From: Gammaproteobacteria bacterium
GTDB taxonomy: Bacteria; Pseudomonadota; Gammaproteobacteria; Steroidobacterales; Foliamicaceae
NCBI GenBank assembly: GCA_009844425.1
Contig: VYBN01000033.1
Location: 1 to 64,000 of the forward strand
Length of the DNA: 64,000 nt
Reading direction: 5' to 3'
Shown here: positions 42,568 to 53,394 of the stretch, one piece after another
How positions within the stretch are numbered: the first letter of the stretch is position 1
How the letters are laid out: every line of letters begins with the position of its first letter
Program-made: the position numbers and the translations under genes
The notes under the pieces: model-generated
The model's input: only the letters and a program-made list of their open reading frames with translations
Told to the model about the DNA's origin: nothing
Database searches by the model: none

Positions 42568-44277
42568 GTGGGCAGGCGCGTACAGGTCATGCCGCACGGG
42601 TTTCGGATCCGCATCGCCGTTTGCACCGTTGCCCTGACGGCCGGCGCCCTGATTCTGGCGGGCCGCGCCGTTCAACTGCACCTGCTGGAGAACGAATTCC
42701 TGGAATCGCGGGCCGACGCGCAACAGGTTCGCGAGGCAAAAATCGTCGCCCGGCGCGGCCGCATCCTGGATCGCAACGGTCAACCACTGGCGGTCAGCGC
42801 CCCAGTGGACAGCTTCTGGGTTCATCCCGGCAGCCTGGAGACGCTGCGGCCCTACCTGCCGCGGCTGGCGCAAACCTTCGGCGCCAGCGCCGAGCAACTT
42901 GAGCAAAGAATCGAGCGCGCCCGGGGCCGCGAATTCGTCTGGCTCAAGCGAGGTCTGCCTCCCGACCGCTCCCGGGCCGTCGTCGATCTCAAGGCGCCGG
43001 GACTGCAGATGCGCCGGGAGTACCGCCGTTACTATCCTGCCGGAGAAATCGCCGGCCACCTGGTGGGATTTGCCGGCATCGACGAGAACGGTCAGGAAGG
43101 CCTTGAACTGGCGTTCGATTCCTGGCTGAAGGGACGGGACGGGCGCAAGCAGGTCGTGCGCGACCGGCTCGGCCGCCATGTGCGCGACATAGCCGGCATA
43201 AGCCCGCTGGAGCGGGGACGCGACCTTCGCCTGGGGCTGGACTTGAGGCTCCAGTATCTCGCCCATGCCGAACTCCGGGACGCGGTCGAGCGCCATGGCG
43301 CACGCTCGGGATCGGTGGTGATGCTGGACACGCTCAGCGGCGAGGTGCTGGCCATGGTCAGCCAGCCTTCCTTCAATCCCAATGACCGGCGCGGGTTTCA
43401 GCCCGCCAACTACCGTAACCGTGCGGCCCTGGACCTTTTCGAGCCCGGGTCCACCATCAAGCCCCTGGTCGTGGCGGCCGCCCTGGAAAGCGGCGCCTGG
43501 GCGCTTGACGAGCAAATCGACACGGGGCCCGGCTACGTCAAGGTGGGGCCCAAGGTGATCAAGGACCGGAATCCCCTCGGAGTGATCGACCTGGCCACCC
43601 TGCTGCGCCGTTCCAGCCAGGTAGGCGCAACGACCGTGGCGATGAAGCTTGCGCCGCATCGATTCTGGGAAACGCTGACCGGAGTCGGCTTCGGCCGCGC
43701 CACGGAAAGCGGTTTCCCCGGAGAAGCCGACGGGTCGCTGTACGACTACAAGCACTGGAAGCCGGTGGACCAGGCGGTAATGGCCTACGGCTACGGGCTT
43801 GCCGTTACGGCCCTGCAACTGGCACGCGCTTACGCGGTTTTCGCAACCGGTGGAAGGACCATTCCGGTGAGCCTGATATGGACCGACGAGCGTCCGGGCG
43901 GCGTGCGCGTGCTGTCGGCGCACACCGCGGCGATCATGTCGGAACTGCTGGAACAGCCGCTCGGCCCGGGTGGCACCGCAACCGCAGCGCGGGTGCCGGG
44001 CTACCGGGTGGCGGGCAAGACGGGAACGGTCGAAAAGCTTGGCCCGGAAGGTTACGACTCCGAGCGGCACACGGCCCTGTTTGTGGGATTTGCGCCGGCA
44101 TCCCGGCCGCGGGTGGTGGCGGTCGTCGTGATCGACGACCCGGCGGTTAACGGTTATTTCGGTGGACAGGTGGCCGCCCCCGTTTTTTCGCGCGTGGCGG
44201 CGGGCGCGTTAAGGCTGATCGGAGCGCCGATGGATGGCGTTCCGGACGCGTCCGGAACCATGGTGGCGTCCCGATGA
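42568..44277 (+). CDS. ftsI: Peptidoglycan transpeptidase FtsI (PBP3)
   Basis: A 569-residue septal transpeptidase from GTG 42568 (an ATG seven codons on is possible). One transmembrane helix (about 15-37), a dimerisation region, then the penicillin-binding domain: catalytic STIK at 295-298 and KTG at 484-486. The SxN motif reads SSQ at 349-351, with Gln replacing the usual Asn. It is joined to murE by an ATGA overlap. Confidence 0.93.
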   Translation: MGRRVQVMPHGFRIRIAVCTVALTAGALILAGRAVQLHLLENEFLESRADAQQVREAKIVARRGRILDRNGQPLAVSAPVDSFWVHPGSLETLRPYLPRLAQTFGASAEQLEQRIERARGREFVWLKRGLPPDRSRAVVDLKAPGLQMRREYRRYYPAGEIAGHLVGFAGIDENGQEGLELAFDSWLKGRDGRKQVVRDRLGRHVRDIAGISPLERGRDLRLGLDLRLQYLAHAELRDAVERHGARSGSVVMLDTLSGEVLAMVSQPSFNPNDRRGFQPANYRNRAALDLFEPGSTIKPLVVAAALESGAWALDEQIDTGPGYVKVGPKVIKDRNPLGVIDLATLLRRSSQVGATTVAMKLAPHRFWETLTGVGFGRATESGFPGEADGSLYDYKHWKPVDQAVMAYGYGLAVTALQLARAYAVFATGGRTIPVSLIWTDERPGGVRVLSAHTAAIMSELLEQPLGPGGTATAARVPGYRVAGKTGTVEKLGPEGYDSERHTALFVGFAPASRPRVVAVVVIDDPAVNGYFGGQVAAPVFSRVAAGALRLIGAPMDGVPDASGTMVASR

Positions 44278-45767
44278 GCGACTGTGGCGCCCATGGCGGC
44301 TCGGCGGATTTGAGCCGGCTGTTCGCCGCCGTCGCCGCCGAGGCGCCGGCGATGCGCGTTCGCGGTCTGGCCATGCACAGCGACCGGGTCGTTCCCCGGG
44401 GGCTGTTCCTGGCCTGCTCCGGCGCGCGCCACGGCCTTGAGTTTCTGCCCCAGGCGCTGAAACGCGGCGCGGCTGCCGTCGCCTGGGAACCCGCCGACGG
44501 CGTGTCCGAGCCCACGCTGCCGGACGATGTCGCCGGATTTTCCGTGCCGTCCCTGCGCCGCAAGGTGGGACTGATTGCCGACGCCTTCTACGGTCAACCT
44601 TCCGCGAGCCTTGCCGTGACCTGCATTACCGGCACCAACGGCAAGACGACCGTGGCCTGGCTGGCCGCGCACGCAATGAATTTTTTAGGCCGACCCGCGG
44701 CCGCCATGGGCACTCTGGGTTGGGGGCCTCCTCCCAAGCTGTGGCCTTCCGCGATGACCACACCCGACCCGGATGAATTGCACCGGCGGCTGCGGGTCCT
44801 GGCCGACAACGGCGTAGAGCACGTGTTTCTGGAAGTGTCGTCCCAGGCCCTGGACCAGGACCGCATCAGCGGCTTGCGCATCGAGCTTGCGGCCTTTACC
44901 CAACTGGGACGGGACCATCTCGACTACCACGGCGATTCGGTCGCCTACGGCGGCGCCAAGAGGCGGCTGTTCGTCGAGCATCGCCCGAAAGCGGCGGTGA
45001 TCAACGTCGACGATCCCTTCGGGTCCGATCTTGCGGATAATTTTTCCGGCGCAGTCCTGCGCGTTGCCTGCGATGGCGTCAATCCGGCCGAGCTGTCGCT
45101 GCGGCGGGTACGCCCCGGCGCCGACGGCCTGCGCCTTGAACTTGCCGAGGGCGCGTCCCGGTTCAGGGTCGCCAGCCGGCTTTACGGCTGCTTCAATGGC
45201 GCAAACCTGGCCCTTGCCTGCGGACTTCTGCGGGCCCTGGGCATTGACAGGGACGATGCCGTGCGGGCCCTGTCGAACTGTCCCGCGCCGCCGGGACGCA
45301 TGGAGCATTTCGGCGGCGGCGCGCTGCCGGACGCTTTCGTGGATTACGCCCACACGCCGGACGCGCTGGGAGCGGTCCTCGGCGAGCTGCGGGCCCGCAA
45401 GCCCCACCGCCTCTGGTGCGTCATGGGATGCGGCGGCGAGCGCGATGCGGGCAAACGGGCGGAAATGGGGCGCGTGGCCGGCGCCCTGGCCAACGAGTTG
45501 TTCATCACCTCCGACAATCCGCGGAGCGAAAACCCGCGTGAGATCGCCGAGCAGATACTGGCCGGCGCCTCCGGGCGGGCGGTGTTGGAGCTGGATCGGA
45601 GCAGGGCGATACGCGCGGCACTCCACGCGGCCCGGCCGGGCGACATCGTGCTGGTTGCCGGCAAGGGACACGAAGCCTTTCAGATCAGCGGCGGGAGAGT
45701 ACTGCCGTTTTCGGATGCCTCGGTAGTCCGCGAGGCCTTGGCGAGTTATCCGGGGGCGGCCCGATGA
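44274..45767 (+). CDS. murE: UDP-MurNAc-L-Ala-D-Glu:meso-diaminopimelate ligase
   Basis: A 497-residue Mur ligase adding the third stem-peptide residue. The ATP motif is TGTNGKTTVAW, and DNPRSENPR is the signature of meso-diaminopimelate specificity. DYAHTPDAL follows the usual hinge. Both ends overlap neighbours as ATGA. Confidence 0.95.
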   Translation: MSDCGAHGGSADLSRLFAAVAAEAPAMRVRGLAMHSDRVVPRGLFLACSGARHGLEFLPQALKRGAAAVAWEPADGVSEPTLPDDVAGFSVPSLRRKVGLIADAFYGQPSASLAVTCITGTNGKTTVAWLAAHAMNFLGRPAAAMGTLGWGPPPKLWPSAMTTPDPDELHRRLRVLADNGVEHVFLEVSSQALDQDRISGLRIELAAFTQLGRDHLDYHGDSVAYGGAKRRLFVEHRPKAAVINVDDPFGSDLADNFSGAVLRVACDGVNPAELSLRRVRPGADGLRLELAEGASRFRVASRLYGCFNGANLALACGLLRALGIDRDDAVRALSNCPAPPGRMEHFGGGALPDAFVDYAHTPDALGAVLGELRARKPHRLWCVMGCGGERDAGKRAEMGRVAGALANELFITSDNPRSENPREIAEQILAGASGRAVLELDRSRAIRAALHAARPGDIVLVAGKGHEAFQISGGRVLPFSDASVVREALASYPGAAR

Positions 45768-47146
45768 TCAGCGGCAGCCTGTCGGAATGGGCAACCGCCA
45801 TGGACGGCGAATTGCTGGGCCCCGACGGCCACTTTGCGGGCGTGAGCACCGACAGCCGCTCGCAGGCGCGCGGCGCGCTCTTCTTCGCATTGCGGGGCGA
45901 GCATTTCGACGGCGCGGACTTTCTTTCCGCGGCGATTTCCGGCGGCGCTACCGGCGTGGTCCTGAGCCGGCCGCTTCCCGAGGACGTACCGCAGATCATC
46001 GTCAAGGACACTCGCGGCGCCCTGGCCGACTGCGCCCGAACCTGGCGCGGGCGCTTCGACATACCCGTAATCGGAGTGACCGGGAGCAACGGCAAGACCA
46101 CGGTCAAGGAACTGACCGCCTCGATTCTGCGCGCCGAGTGGGGCGCGGAGTCCGTGCTTGCCTCGCGCCGCAGTTTCAACAACGAAATCGGCCTGCCGCT
46201 GACGCTGCTTGATCTTTCCGGCACGCACAACGCCGCCGTGCTTGAATTCGGCGCCAGCCGGCCCGGCGATATCGCAAGCCTGTCGGAAATCGCGCTGCCG
46301 ACCATCGGCGCGGTGCTGAACGCATCGCCCGCGCACCTTCAGGAGCTGCGCGACGTGGAAAACGTCGCCCGCGAGAAGGGCGTCCTGATGTCCTCGCTGG
46401 TGTCCGGCGGAGTGGGCGTGATTCCCGCGGGCACGCCGTTTTCCGATTACTGGCAGGACCTGCTGGGCGAGCGGACCGTCCTGCGGTTCGGCGGCGACGG
46501 CGACTTTCGCGCCCGGAACGCAAAGGGCATCAACAGCGGGCTCGGCTTCGAACTTCATTGCCCGGCCGGCGTGGCCCCCGTCGAGACCGGACTGATCGGG
46601 GCCCACAATCTGCGCAACGCGCTGGCGGCCTGCGCGCTGGCCGCGGCGGCCGGCGCCGGCCTGAACGCGATGGCCGCCGGCCTGCGGGGGCGCGAAGGAG
46701 TTTCGGGCCGCCTGCGGGTGCATGAGCCGGGCGCCGGAGTGCGCCTGATCGACGACTCCTACAACGCCAATCCGGCTTCCATGTCGGCGGCCATCGGCGT
46801 GCTTGCGGGGCAGGAGGGCGAACGCTGGCTGGTGGTGGGCGACATGGCCGAACTGGGACAGGATTCGGCGCAATGGCATCGCCGCGTCGGCGAAGAGGCG
46901 GCGCGGGCCGGAATCGAGCGGCTGTACTGCGCGGGCGAACAAAGCCGGCAAGCCGCCGAGGCCTTCGGCGCCGGTGCGCGCTGGAGATCGGGCGTCGGCG
47001 ATCTGTGCCGTCTTCTGACGGACGACCTCAAGGCCGATGTAACGATACTGGTGAAGGGATCGCGTTTCATGGGCATGGAGCGCGCCGTGGCCGCGCTCTT
47101 GGACGCGGCCGGAGTTTTGAACGGGGAGAACGCGGAACATGGTTGA
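45764..47146 (+). CDS. murF: UDP-MurNAc-tripeptide:D-Ala-D-Ala ligase
   Basis: A 460-residue Mur ligase completing the pentapeptide. Signatures are [29 protein letters not shown], and [11 protein letters not shown]. The ATGA overlap with murE and 8 nt overlap with mraY indicate one coupled transcript. Confidence 0.95.
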   Translation: MISGSLSEWATAMDGELLGPDGHFAGVSTDSRSQARGALFFALRGEHFDGADFLSAAISGGATGVVLSRPLPEDVPQIIVKDTRGALADCARTWRGRFDIPVIGVTGSNGKTTVKELTASILRAEWGAESVLASRRSFNNEIGLPLTLLDLSGTHNAAVLEFGASRPGDIASLSEIALPTIGAVLNASPAHLQELRDVENVAREKGVLMSSLVSGGVGVIPAGTPFSDYWQDLLGERTVLRFGGDGDFRARNAKGINSGLGFELHCPAGVAPVETGLIGAHNLRNALAACALAAAAGAGLNAMAAGLRGREGVSGRLRVHEPGAGVRLIDDSYNANPASMSAAIGVLAGQEGERWLVVGDMAELGQDSAQWHRRVGEEAARAGIERLYCAGEQSRQAAEAFGAGARWRSGVGDLCRLLTDDLKADVTILVKGSRFMGMERAVAALLDAAGVLNGENAEHG

Positions 47147-48215
47147 GTACCTGGCACAGCAACTGACGGGCTGGTATTCCGGACTGAGCGTGTTCGGCTA
47201 CATCACATTGCGCTCGGTCCTGGCGGCGCTTACCGGACTGGTGCTGTCACTGGTGCTGGGGCCCCTGGTGATACGCCGTCTCAGGCTCAGCAGCGTGGCG
47301 CAGCCGGTGCGGAACGATGGTCCGCGCTCGCATTTTTCAAAAATCGGAACCCCGACCCTGGGCGGAGTTCCGATCCTTCTTGCGCTGCTGGTCTCGACGC
47401 TCCTGTGGGCCGACCTTGCCAACGCTTACATATGGGTCGTCATGGGGACCACGATCTGCTTCGGTCTGATCGGCTTCGCCGACGACTATCGCAAGCTCGC
47501 CAAGCGCACCTCCGCGGGCCTTCCTTCCTGGCTCAAATTCGTGCTGCAGTCGGTTGCGGCGGTGCTGGTCCTGGCGGTGTTGAGCCAGGTCGGCGAGCCG
47601 CGCGATTCGGTCCTCATCCCCTATTTCAAGGACCTGTACCTGCCGCTGGGCATTCTGTTTCCGGCATTCGCCTACATCGTGATCGTAGGCAGCAGCAACG
47701 CGGTCAATCTCACCGACGGGCTGGACGGACTGGCGATCATGCCGATCGCGATCGCGGCCGCGGCCCTGGGGCTGTTTTCCTGGATAGCGGGCAATGCGAT
47801 CTTTTCCGACTATCTCGGCGTTCCCTATGTGGCCGGGGCCGGAGAACTGATGGTCGTGTGCGCCGCCATGGGGGGCGCGGGACTGGGCTTTCTGTGGTTC
47901 AACAGTTACCCGGCCCAGGTCTTCATGGGCGACGTCGGCGCACTGGCCCTCGGCGCAGCGCTCGGCACGGTCGCGGTAATCGTCCGCCAGGAACTGGCCT
48001 GGGCCATCGTGGGCGGAATATTCGTCATGGAAGCCGTATCGGTGATGGTCCAGGTGGGCTCGTTCCGGCTGACCGGCAAGCGGGTCTTCCGCATGGCGCC
48101 CATGCATCATCATTTCGAACTCAAGGGCTGGCCGGAACCGAAGATCATCGTTCGGTTCTGGATCATTTCGGTCATTCTCGCGCTGGTGGCCGTCGCCAGC
48201 CTCAAGATCCGATAG
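47139..48215 (+). CDS. mraY: Phospho-MurNAc-pentapeptide transferase MraY
   Basis: A 358-residue integral membrane enzyme making lipid I. About ten helices are apparent. Conserved segments include [29 protein letters not shown] and the HHHFELKGW loop with the catalytic-site histidines. Confidence 0.96.
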   Translation: MVEYLAQQLTGWYSGLSVFGYITLRSVLAALTGLVLSLVLGPLVIRRLRLSSVAQPVRNDGPRSHFSKIGTPTLGGVPILLALLVSTLLWADLANAYIWVVMGTTICFGLIGFADDYRKLAKRTSAGLPSWLKFVLQSVAAVLVLAVLSQVGEPRDSVLIPYFKDLYLPLGILFPAFAYIVIVGSSNAVNLTDGLDGLAIMPIAIAAAALGLFSWIAGNAIFSDYLGVPYVAGAGELMVVCAAMGGAGLGFLWFNSYPAQVFMGDVGALALGAALGTVAVIVRQELAWAIVGGIFVMEAVSVMVQVGSFRLTGKRVFRMAPMHHHFELKGWPEPKIIVRFWIISVILALVAVASLKIR

Positions 48216-48226
48216 TGCGCTGAATC

Positions 48227-49549
48227 ATGGGCGATACGCTTGTATTCGGCATGGGCGCCACGGGCGCTTCCTGCGCCCGTTACTTCGCGCGCACCGGCCG
48301 CCCGGCGGTTTTCTGCGATACGCGTGCCCGGCCGCCGGCGGAATCCGAGATAAGCGCGGCCATGCCGAAGGCGGCCCGCCATGCAAACGACGGTTTGCGC
48401 GAGTTGCCCGGGAAGGTGGACCGGCTGCTGCTCTCGCCCGGGGCGCCCCTCGACCATCGCCTGGTCCGCCAGGCGCGCGCGCGGGGAATGCCGGTCGTCA
48501 GCGATCTGGACGTATTCGCCGGCGTCAATCGCGCCCGCCTCGCCGGAATCACAGGCTCCAACGGCAAGAGCACCGTCGCCACCCTGCTGCTGAGCATGCT
48601 GCGTGAAGCGGGACTGAAGGCGGGCGCCGGCGCCAATCTGGGTACGCCGGCCCTGGACCTGCTCACGGAGCGCCATGAAGTCTGCGTGCTCGAGTTGTCA
48701 AGCTTCCAGCTTGAACGCTCGGCGCCGATCGCGTTGGAAGCAGCGGTGATCCTGAATATTACGCCCGACCATCTGGACGCGCACGCCAGCCTTGAAGATT
48801 ACGCCGCGGCCAAGGCGCGCATCTATCTGTCCTGCAAGCACGCGGTAGCGCCCGCGGACGAACCATCGGTGCAGGCGCTGGCGCCGCCGCCGCACACCTG
48901 TCCAAGGCTGGATTACGGCCTGGGCAGGCCCGCCGCGGCGCGGGTCGGGATCATTGGCCGCGGCCCGCAGGCTGAAATATGCCACGCGAAAACGCTCCTG
49001 ATGCGGGTCGGCGAAAGCGCCTTGCAGCGCGGCTTCCAGTTGAGCAACCTGCTGGCCGCCCTGGCCATGGGCAGGGTGCTGGGCGTGGATCCGGCGGCCA
49101 TGCGTCGCGCCGCGGCCAGCTATCAGGGCCTGCCGCACCGGATGCAGCCTCTGGGAGAGTGGGCGGGGCTGCGCTGGATCAACGATTCCAAGGCCACCAA
49201 CGCGGCCGCCGCCGCCGCAGCCGTGCGCACCGTTCCGGATCCCCTGGTGCTGATCGCGGGAGGCGCCGGCAAGGGATTGTCGTACGGAGCGTTGCGCGAT
49301 GCGCTCAAGGGACGCGACGCCCGGGTGATCGCATTCGGCCAGGAGGCCGGCCGCATTGTCCGGTCGCTCGGCGCGGATTGCGCGGTATCACGCAGCGATA
49401 CGCTGGACGAGGCGGTGACGGCCGCGCGCGAACTTGCGCGCCCGGGCTCGACCATATTGCTGGCTCCTGCCTGCGCGAGCTTCGACATGTTCAGCAACTA
49501 CCGGGAGCGGGGGCGCGCATTCGAACGCGCGGTCCGGTCGATTCAATAG
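48227..49549 (+). CDS. murD: UDP-MurNAc-L-alanine:D-glutamate ligase
   Basis: A 440-residue Mur ligase. GMGATGASCARYFA is the UDP-binding N terminus, ITGSNGKSTVATL the ATP motif, and NDSKATNAAAAAAAV and LLAPACASFDMFSNY are family signatures. It begins 11 nt after mraY and ends 4 nt before ftsW. Confidence 0.95.
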   Translation: MGDTLVFGMGATGASCARYFARTGRPAVFCDTRARPPAESEISAAMPKAARHANDGLRELPGKVDRLLLSPGAPLDHRLVRQARARGMPVVSDLDVFAGVNRARLAGITGSNGKSTVATLLLSMLREAGLKAGAGANLGTPALDLLTERHEVCVLELSSFQLERSAPIALEAAVILNITPDHLDAHASLEDYAAAKARIYLSCKHAVAPADEPSVQALAPPPHTCPRLDYGLGRPAAARVGIIGRGPQAEICHAKTLLMRVGESALQRGFQLSNLLAALAMGRVLGVDPAAMRRAAASYQGLPHRMQPLGEWAGLRWINDSKATNAAAAAAAVRTVPDPLVLIAGGAGKGLSYGALRDALKGRDARVIAFGQEAGRIVRSLGADCAVSRSDTLDEAVTAARELARPGSTILLAPACASFDMFSNYRERGRAFERAVRSIQ

Positions 49550-49553
49550 CGCC

Positions 49554-50723
49554 ATGGGCAATACGGGTTCCCGATCGCCGGACGCCGTCAACTTTCGGAT
49601 GGACGGATGGCTGTTGCTCTCCGCCGGAACATTGCTGACGGCCGGTTTCATCGCCCTGGCCAGCGCCTCGCTGGAACTGGGCGAGCGCGATTACGGTAAT
49701 TCGTTCTTCTTCCTGACGCGGCAGGCGGTGGCCGCGCTGATCGGCCTGTCCGGCGCTGTGCTTGCCTATCAGATTCCTTCCCGGTTCTGGGCGCGCCTGG
49801 GGCTTCTACCGATGCTCCTTGCGATTGCGCTGCTGGTCCTGGTGCTGGCGCCCGGCATGGGCCGCGAAGTCAACGGCAGTACCCGCTGGCTGACCCTGGG
49901 GTCCCCGATTTCGGTGCAGGTCAGCGAGCCGGTCCGCCTGATGGTGCTGATGTTCGTGGCCGGTTACGCCCAGCGACACGCAGCGGCGCTGCAACAGGGC
50001 GTTGGAGCCCTGTTGAAGCCGGTCATCCTGGTTGCGATCGTGGCGGCGCTGCTGCTGGGGCAACCCGACTTCGGCTATGCGGCTCTGATCATGGCCATGT
50101 CCGTAGGCGTTCTGTTTGTCGCCGGAGCGCGCTTCCGCGACGTGAGCGCGCTGGCGCTTGCATGCGGGGCCGCGTTCGCCGTGCTCGCCTGGACTGCGCC
50201 GTACCGGCTTGCCCGCGTGAACACCTTCCTGGATCCGTGGTCCGATCCGCTGCGCAGCGGCTGGCAACTGACCCAGTCGCTGATGGCCATCGGCAGCGGA
50301 CACCTGTCCGGGGCGGGACTGGGAGCGGGCGTGCAAAAACTGTTCTACCTTCCGGAGGCCCACACAGATTTCATCTTTGCCGTGATCGCCGAGGAGGCCG
50401 GGCTGCTGGGAAGCCTGGCGCTGCTTGCGGTTTTCGCCCTGCTGGTGGCCCGGGTGCTCGCCGTGGCGCGGGCCTCCGCCCGGCGCAAGCGCATGTTTCA
50501 GGCCTATTTCGCACTCGGCCTGGCCCTGTGCATCGGACTGCAGGTGCTGGTCAACCTGGGCGTGAACATGGGCGTGCTGCCCACCAAGGGCCTTGCGCTG
50601 CCCCTGGTTAGCTACGGCCGGTCCAATCTTGTGGTCACCCTCGTATCGCTGGGGATCCTCTTGCGCATCGACCGGGAGAACGCCGCCCTCGAGCCGGGCA
50701 GGCCGTCGAGGAGCCGTCGATGA
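49554..50723 (+). CDS. ftsW: Septal peptidoglycan polymerase FtsW
   Basis: A 389-residue SEDS glycosyltransferase with about ten helices. NGSTRWLTLG, QPDFGYAALI, SGAGLGAGVQKLFYLPEAHTDFIFAVIAEE and TKGLALPLVSYG mark the family. ATG 49554 is preferred because the longer frame to 49434 overlaps murD heavily. Confidence 0.94.
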   Translation: MGNTGSRSPDAVNFRMDGWLLLSAGTLLTAGFIALASASLELGERDYGNSFFFLTRQAVAALIGLSGAVLAYQIPSRFWARLGLLPMLLAIALLVLVLAPGMGREVNGSTRWLTLGSPISVQVSEPVRLMVLMFVAGYAQRHAAALQQGVGALLKPVILVAIVAALLLGQPDFGYAALIMAMSVGVLFVAGARFRDVSALALACGAAFAVLAWTAPYRLARVNTFLDPWSDPLRSGWQLTQSLMAIGSGHLSGAGLGAGVQKLFYLPEAHTDFIFAVIAEEAGLLGSLALLAVFALLVARVLAVARASARRKRMFQAYFALGLALCIGLQVLVNLGVNMGVLPTKGLALPLVSYGRSNLVVTLVSLGILLRIDRENAALEPGRPSRSRR

Positions 50724-51958
50724 ACAGCAGCCCGTGGCGGAACCCCGCGTCGCGCCGAGACCGGGCAGGCGCGCGGCTGGCAAGGCGCGAGGAGAGCGCA
50801 TATCGGGCATATGCAAGCGACGAGCAACGCAGTCCAGCCGCGATGCATGGCCGGTCGAACGCAGCGGGGCTTCCGCCACGGGCTGCTAGCCCGGTGATGA
50901 TCATGGCCGGCGGCACCGGCGGGCACGTTTTCCCGGCGCTGGCGGTTGCCAGGGCCCTTTGCGACCGCGGGGTGGACGTGGTATGGCTGGGCAGCCGGCG
51001 CGGACTCGAGTCGCGCATCAAACCGCCGGCCGGCGTCGCGATGGAGTGGTTGACGATCTCCGGCCTTCGCGGGCGCGGATTCCTGGTGTGGTTGCTGGCG
51101 CCCCTCACCGTGGGCCGCGCGGTTCTTCAGGCCTTGCTGATCTTCCGGCGCGTCAGGCCCGGGGTGGCGCTGGGCATGGGCGGTTTCGTTTCGGCGCCCG
51201 GGGGCCTGGCGGCCTGGCTTGCCCGCGTGCCGTTGCTGATTCATGAACAGAACACGGTGGCCGGTTACGCCAACCGCCTGCTGGCGCGTTTCGCCCGCTG
51301 CGTCCTGCTGGCCTTTCCCGGAGCATTGCCTGTCCGCAGGCCCTGCATCGAAACCGGTAATCCGGTTCGCCGGGAATTGCTCAGTCTCGATCCACCCAGG
51401 ATCCGGTTCAGTGAACGCACCGGACCGCTGCGCATCCTGGTCCTCGGCGGAAGCCAGGGGGCCAGGATCCTGAATCGAAAAGTCCCCGAGGGTCTGGCGA
51501 AGCTGGACGCCGAGTGCACGGTGCTGCACCAGGCCGGCCGTTCGAACACCCGCGAGGTCGAATCCGCCTACCGGCGCCTGGGAGTGAAGTCGAACGTGCG
51601 CGACTTCATCGTCGACATGGCGCAGGTATACGCCTGGGCGGATATCGCGGTATGCCGCGCCGGCGCTCTGACGCTGGCGGAACTCAGCGTGGTGGGACTG
51701 GGCGCCATCCTGGTGCCGTTCGCGCTGGCCGCCGACGATCACCAGACCCGGAATGCCCAGTACCTGGTGGGCCGCGGAGCCGCTGCGCTGATCGCGGAGC
51801 GGGACCTGTCCGCCGATGCGCTGGCGCACGCCGTGGAAGAATTCGCCGCCAATCGCGCCAGCGCCCTGGCGCGCGCCCTGCGCGCCCACGCAATGGCTCG
51901 CCCGGAGGCGACCGACGACGTCGTTAAAGCCTGTCTCAAGGCGAGGGCCGGGGCATGA
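50720..51958 (+). CDS. murG: Lipid II synthase MurG, with N-terminal extension
   Basis: A 412-residue GT28 glycosyltransferase adding GlcNAc to lipid I. The catalytic core begins at residue 59: MIMAGGTGGHVFPALAVA; further signatures are GMGGFVSAPGGLAAW, HEQNTVAGYAN, GGSQGARILN and CRAGALTLAEL. The ATGA-coupled start at 50720 predicts 58 extra residues rich in Arg, Ser and Ala. A start at ATG 50897 would give a normal length but has no ribosome site. Which one is used is unresolved. Confidence 0.93.
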   Translation: MNSSPWRNPASRRDRAGARLARREESAYRAYASDEQRSPAAMHGRSNAAGLPPRAASPVMIMAGGTGGHVFPALAVARALCDRGVDVVWLGSRRGLESRIKPPAGVAMEWLTISGLRGRGFLVWLLAPLTVGRAVLQALLIFRRVRPGVALGMGGFVSAPGGLAAWLARVPLLIHEQNTVAGYANRLLARFARCVLLAFPGALPVRRPCIETGNPVRRELLSLDPPRIRFSERTGPLRILVLGGSQGARILNRKVPEGLAKLDAECTVLHQAGRSNTREVESAYRRLGVKSNVRDFIVDMAQVYAWADIAVCRAGALTLAELSVVGLGAILVPFALAADDHQTRNAQYLVGRGAAALIAERDLSADALAHAVEEFAANRASALARALRAHAMARPEATDDVVKACLKARAGA

Positions 51959-53394
51959 GGAAACTGCTGACCGAGCGGGTGCGTTGCATTCATTTCGTCG
52001 GGATAGGCGGCGCCGGCATGAGCGGACTGGCCGAGGTGGTGGCCAGCCTGGGATACGAGGTGCAGGGCTCGGACCGGTTTTCGGGCCGGGCCACTCGGCG
52101 TCTGGAGAGCCTGGGTGTGAAGGTGTTTTACGGTCACCGCGCGTCCCAGGTGGGCAACGCGGACCTGGTGGTGCGTTCTTCCGCCATCCCGCCCGGCAAT
52201 GTCGAAATCAAGGCGGCCGCCGCAGCCCGATTGCCGGTCGTGGCGCGGGCCGATGTCCTGGCGGAGCTGATGCGCCGGCGCGACGGCATCGCGGTGTCCG
52301 GGACGCACGGCAAGACGACCACGGCCCACCTGATCGTGGAAATGCTGGATTGCGCGGGCGAGGATCCCACGTACGTGGTGGGCGGACAGGTGCGCAACGC
52401 CATGCGCAGCAAGCTTGGCGCGGGCTCCTGCCTGGTTGCCGAGGCCGATGAGAGCGATGCGTCCTTCCTGCACCTGCAGCCGGTCGTGGCGGTCGTCACC
52501 AACATCGATAACGACCACCTGGCCGCCTACGGCGGGAGCCTGGAACGCCTCAGGCAGGCCTTCGTGGAATTCGCCCACAATCTGCCGTTCTATGGCCTGT
52601 TCCTGGCCTGCGCCGACGACCCCGGCGTGGCCGGGATCCTGCCGAGGGTGCAGCGCCGGATCCGCACCTACGGCTTTTCGCCGGAAGCGGATTGCCGGGG
52701 CGTGAAGCTGCGCGGGGAGGGCCTCTGGTCAAGCATGGAGGTCGCGCTGCCCGGCGGGGAGCGCACGGTGGTGACCGTCAATCTCCCGGGCCGGCACAAC
52801 GCTCTGAATGCGCTGGCGGCCGTGGCCCTTGGCGACGAACTCGGCATCGACATGAAGTTCGTCCGTCAGGCGCTGGCGGAATGCCGTCCGCTGCGGCGCC
52901 GTTTTGAATTGCTGGGCGATGTCCCGATGAGCGGTGGCCAGGTGACGCTGGTGGACGATTACGCTCATCACCCCCGCGAGGTCGCGGCCACGCTGCAGGC
53001 GGCCAGGGAGGCCTGGCCCGGACGCCGCCTGGTGGCGGCCTTTCAACCGCATCGCTATACCCGCACGCGCGATTTGCTGGACGACATCGCCGCGGTACTG
53101 TCCGGCGCCGACCGGGTCCTGGTGACGGAAGTGTATGCAGCCGGAGAATCGCCCATTTCCGGCGCCGACGGCCGGGCGATCTGCCGCGCGATGCGCGCAC
53201 GGGGAAACGCCGAGCCGGTATTCGTGCCGGACGTACGGGGCCTGGCGGCAGCCCTGCGCAATATCGTGGCCGATGGAGACGTGGTGCTTACCATGGGCGC
53301 CGGCGACATCGGCGCCGAGGCCGCGAGGCTGCCTGCGCGGCTGCGCGGGCCCACGATCGCCGTGCGGAAGGGCCGCCGGGAGGGAGCCCGATGA
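51955..53394 (+). CDS. murC: UDP-MurNAc:L-alanine ligase
   Basis: A 479-residue Mur ligase. HFVGIGGAGMSGLAEV is the N-terminal Rossmann motif, VSGTHGKTTTAHL the ATP loop, and VDDYAHHPREVAATL the catalytic C-terminal segment. ATGA overlaps join it to murG and murB. Confidence 0.95.
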   Translation: MRKLLTERVRCIHFVGIGGAGMSGLAEVVASLGYEVQGSDRFSGRATRRLESLGVKVFYGHRASQVGNADLVVRSSAIPPGNVEIKAAAAARLPVVARADVLAELMRRRDGIAVSGTHGKTTTAHLIVEMLDCAGEDPTYVVGGQVRNAMRSKLGAGSCLVAEADESDASFLHLQPVVAVVTNIDNDHLAAYGGSLERLRQAFVEFAHNLPFYGLFLACADDPGVAGILPRVQRRIRTYGFSPEADCRGVKLRGEGLWSSMEVALPGGERTVVTVNLPGRHNALNALAAVALGDELGIDMKFVRQALAECRPLRRRFELLGDVPMSGGQVTLVDDYAHHPREVAATLQAAREAWPGRRLVAAFQPHRYTRTRDLLDDIAAVLSGADRVLVTEVYAAGESPISGADGRAICRAMRARGNAEPVFVPDVRGLAAALRNIVADGDVVLTMGAGDIGAEAARLPARLRGPTIAVRKGRREGAR

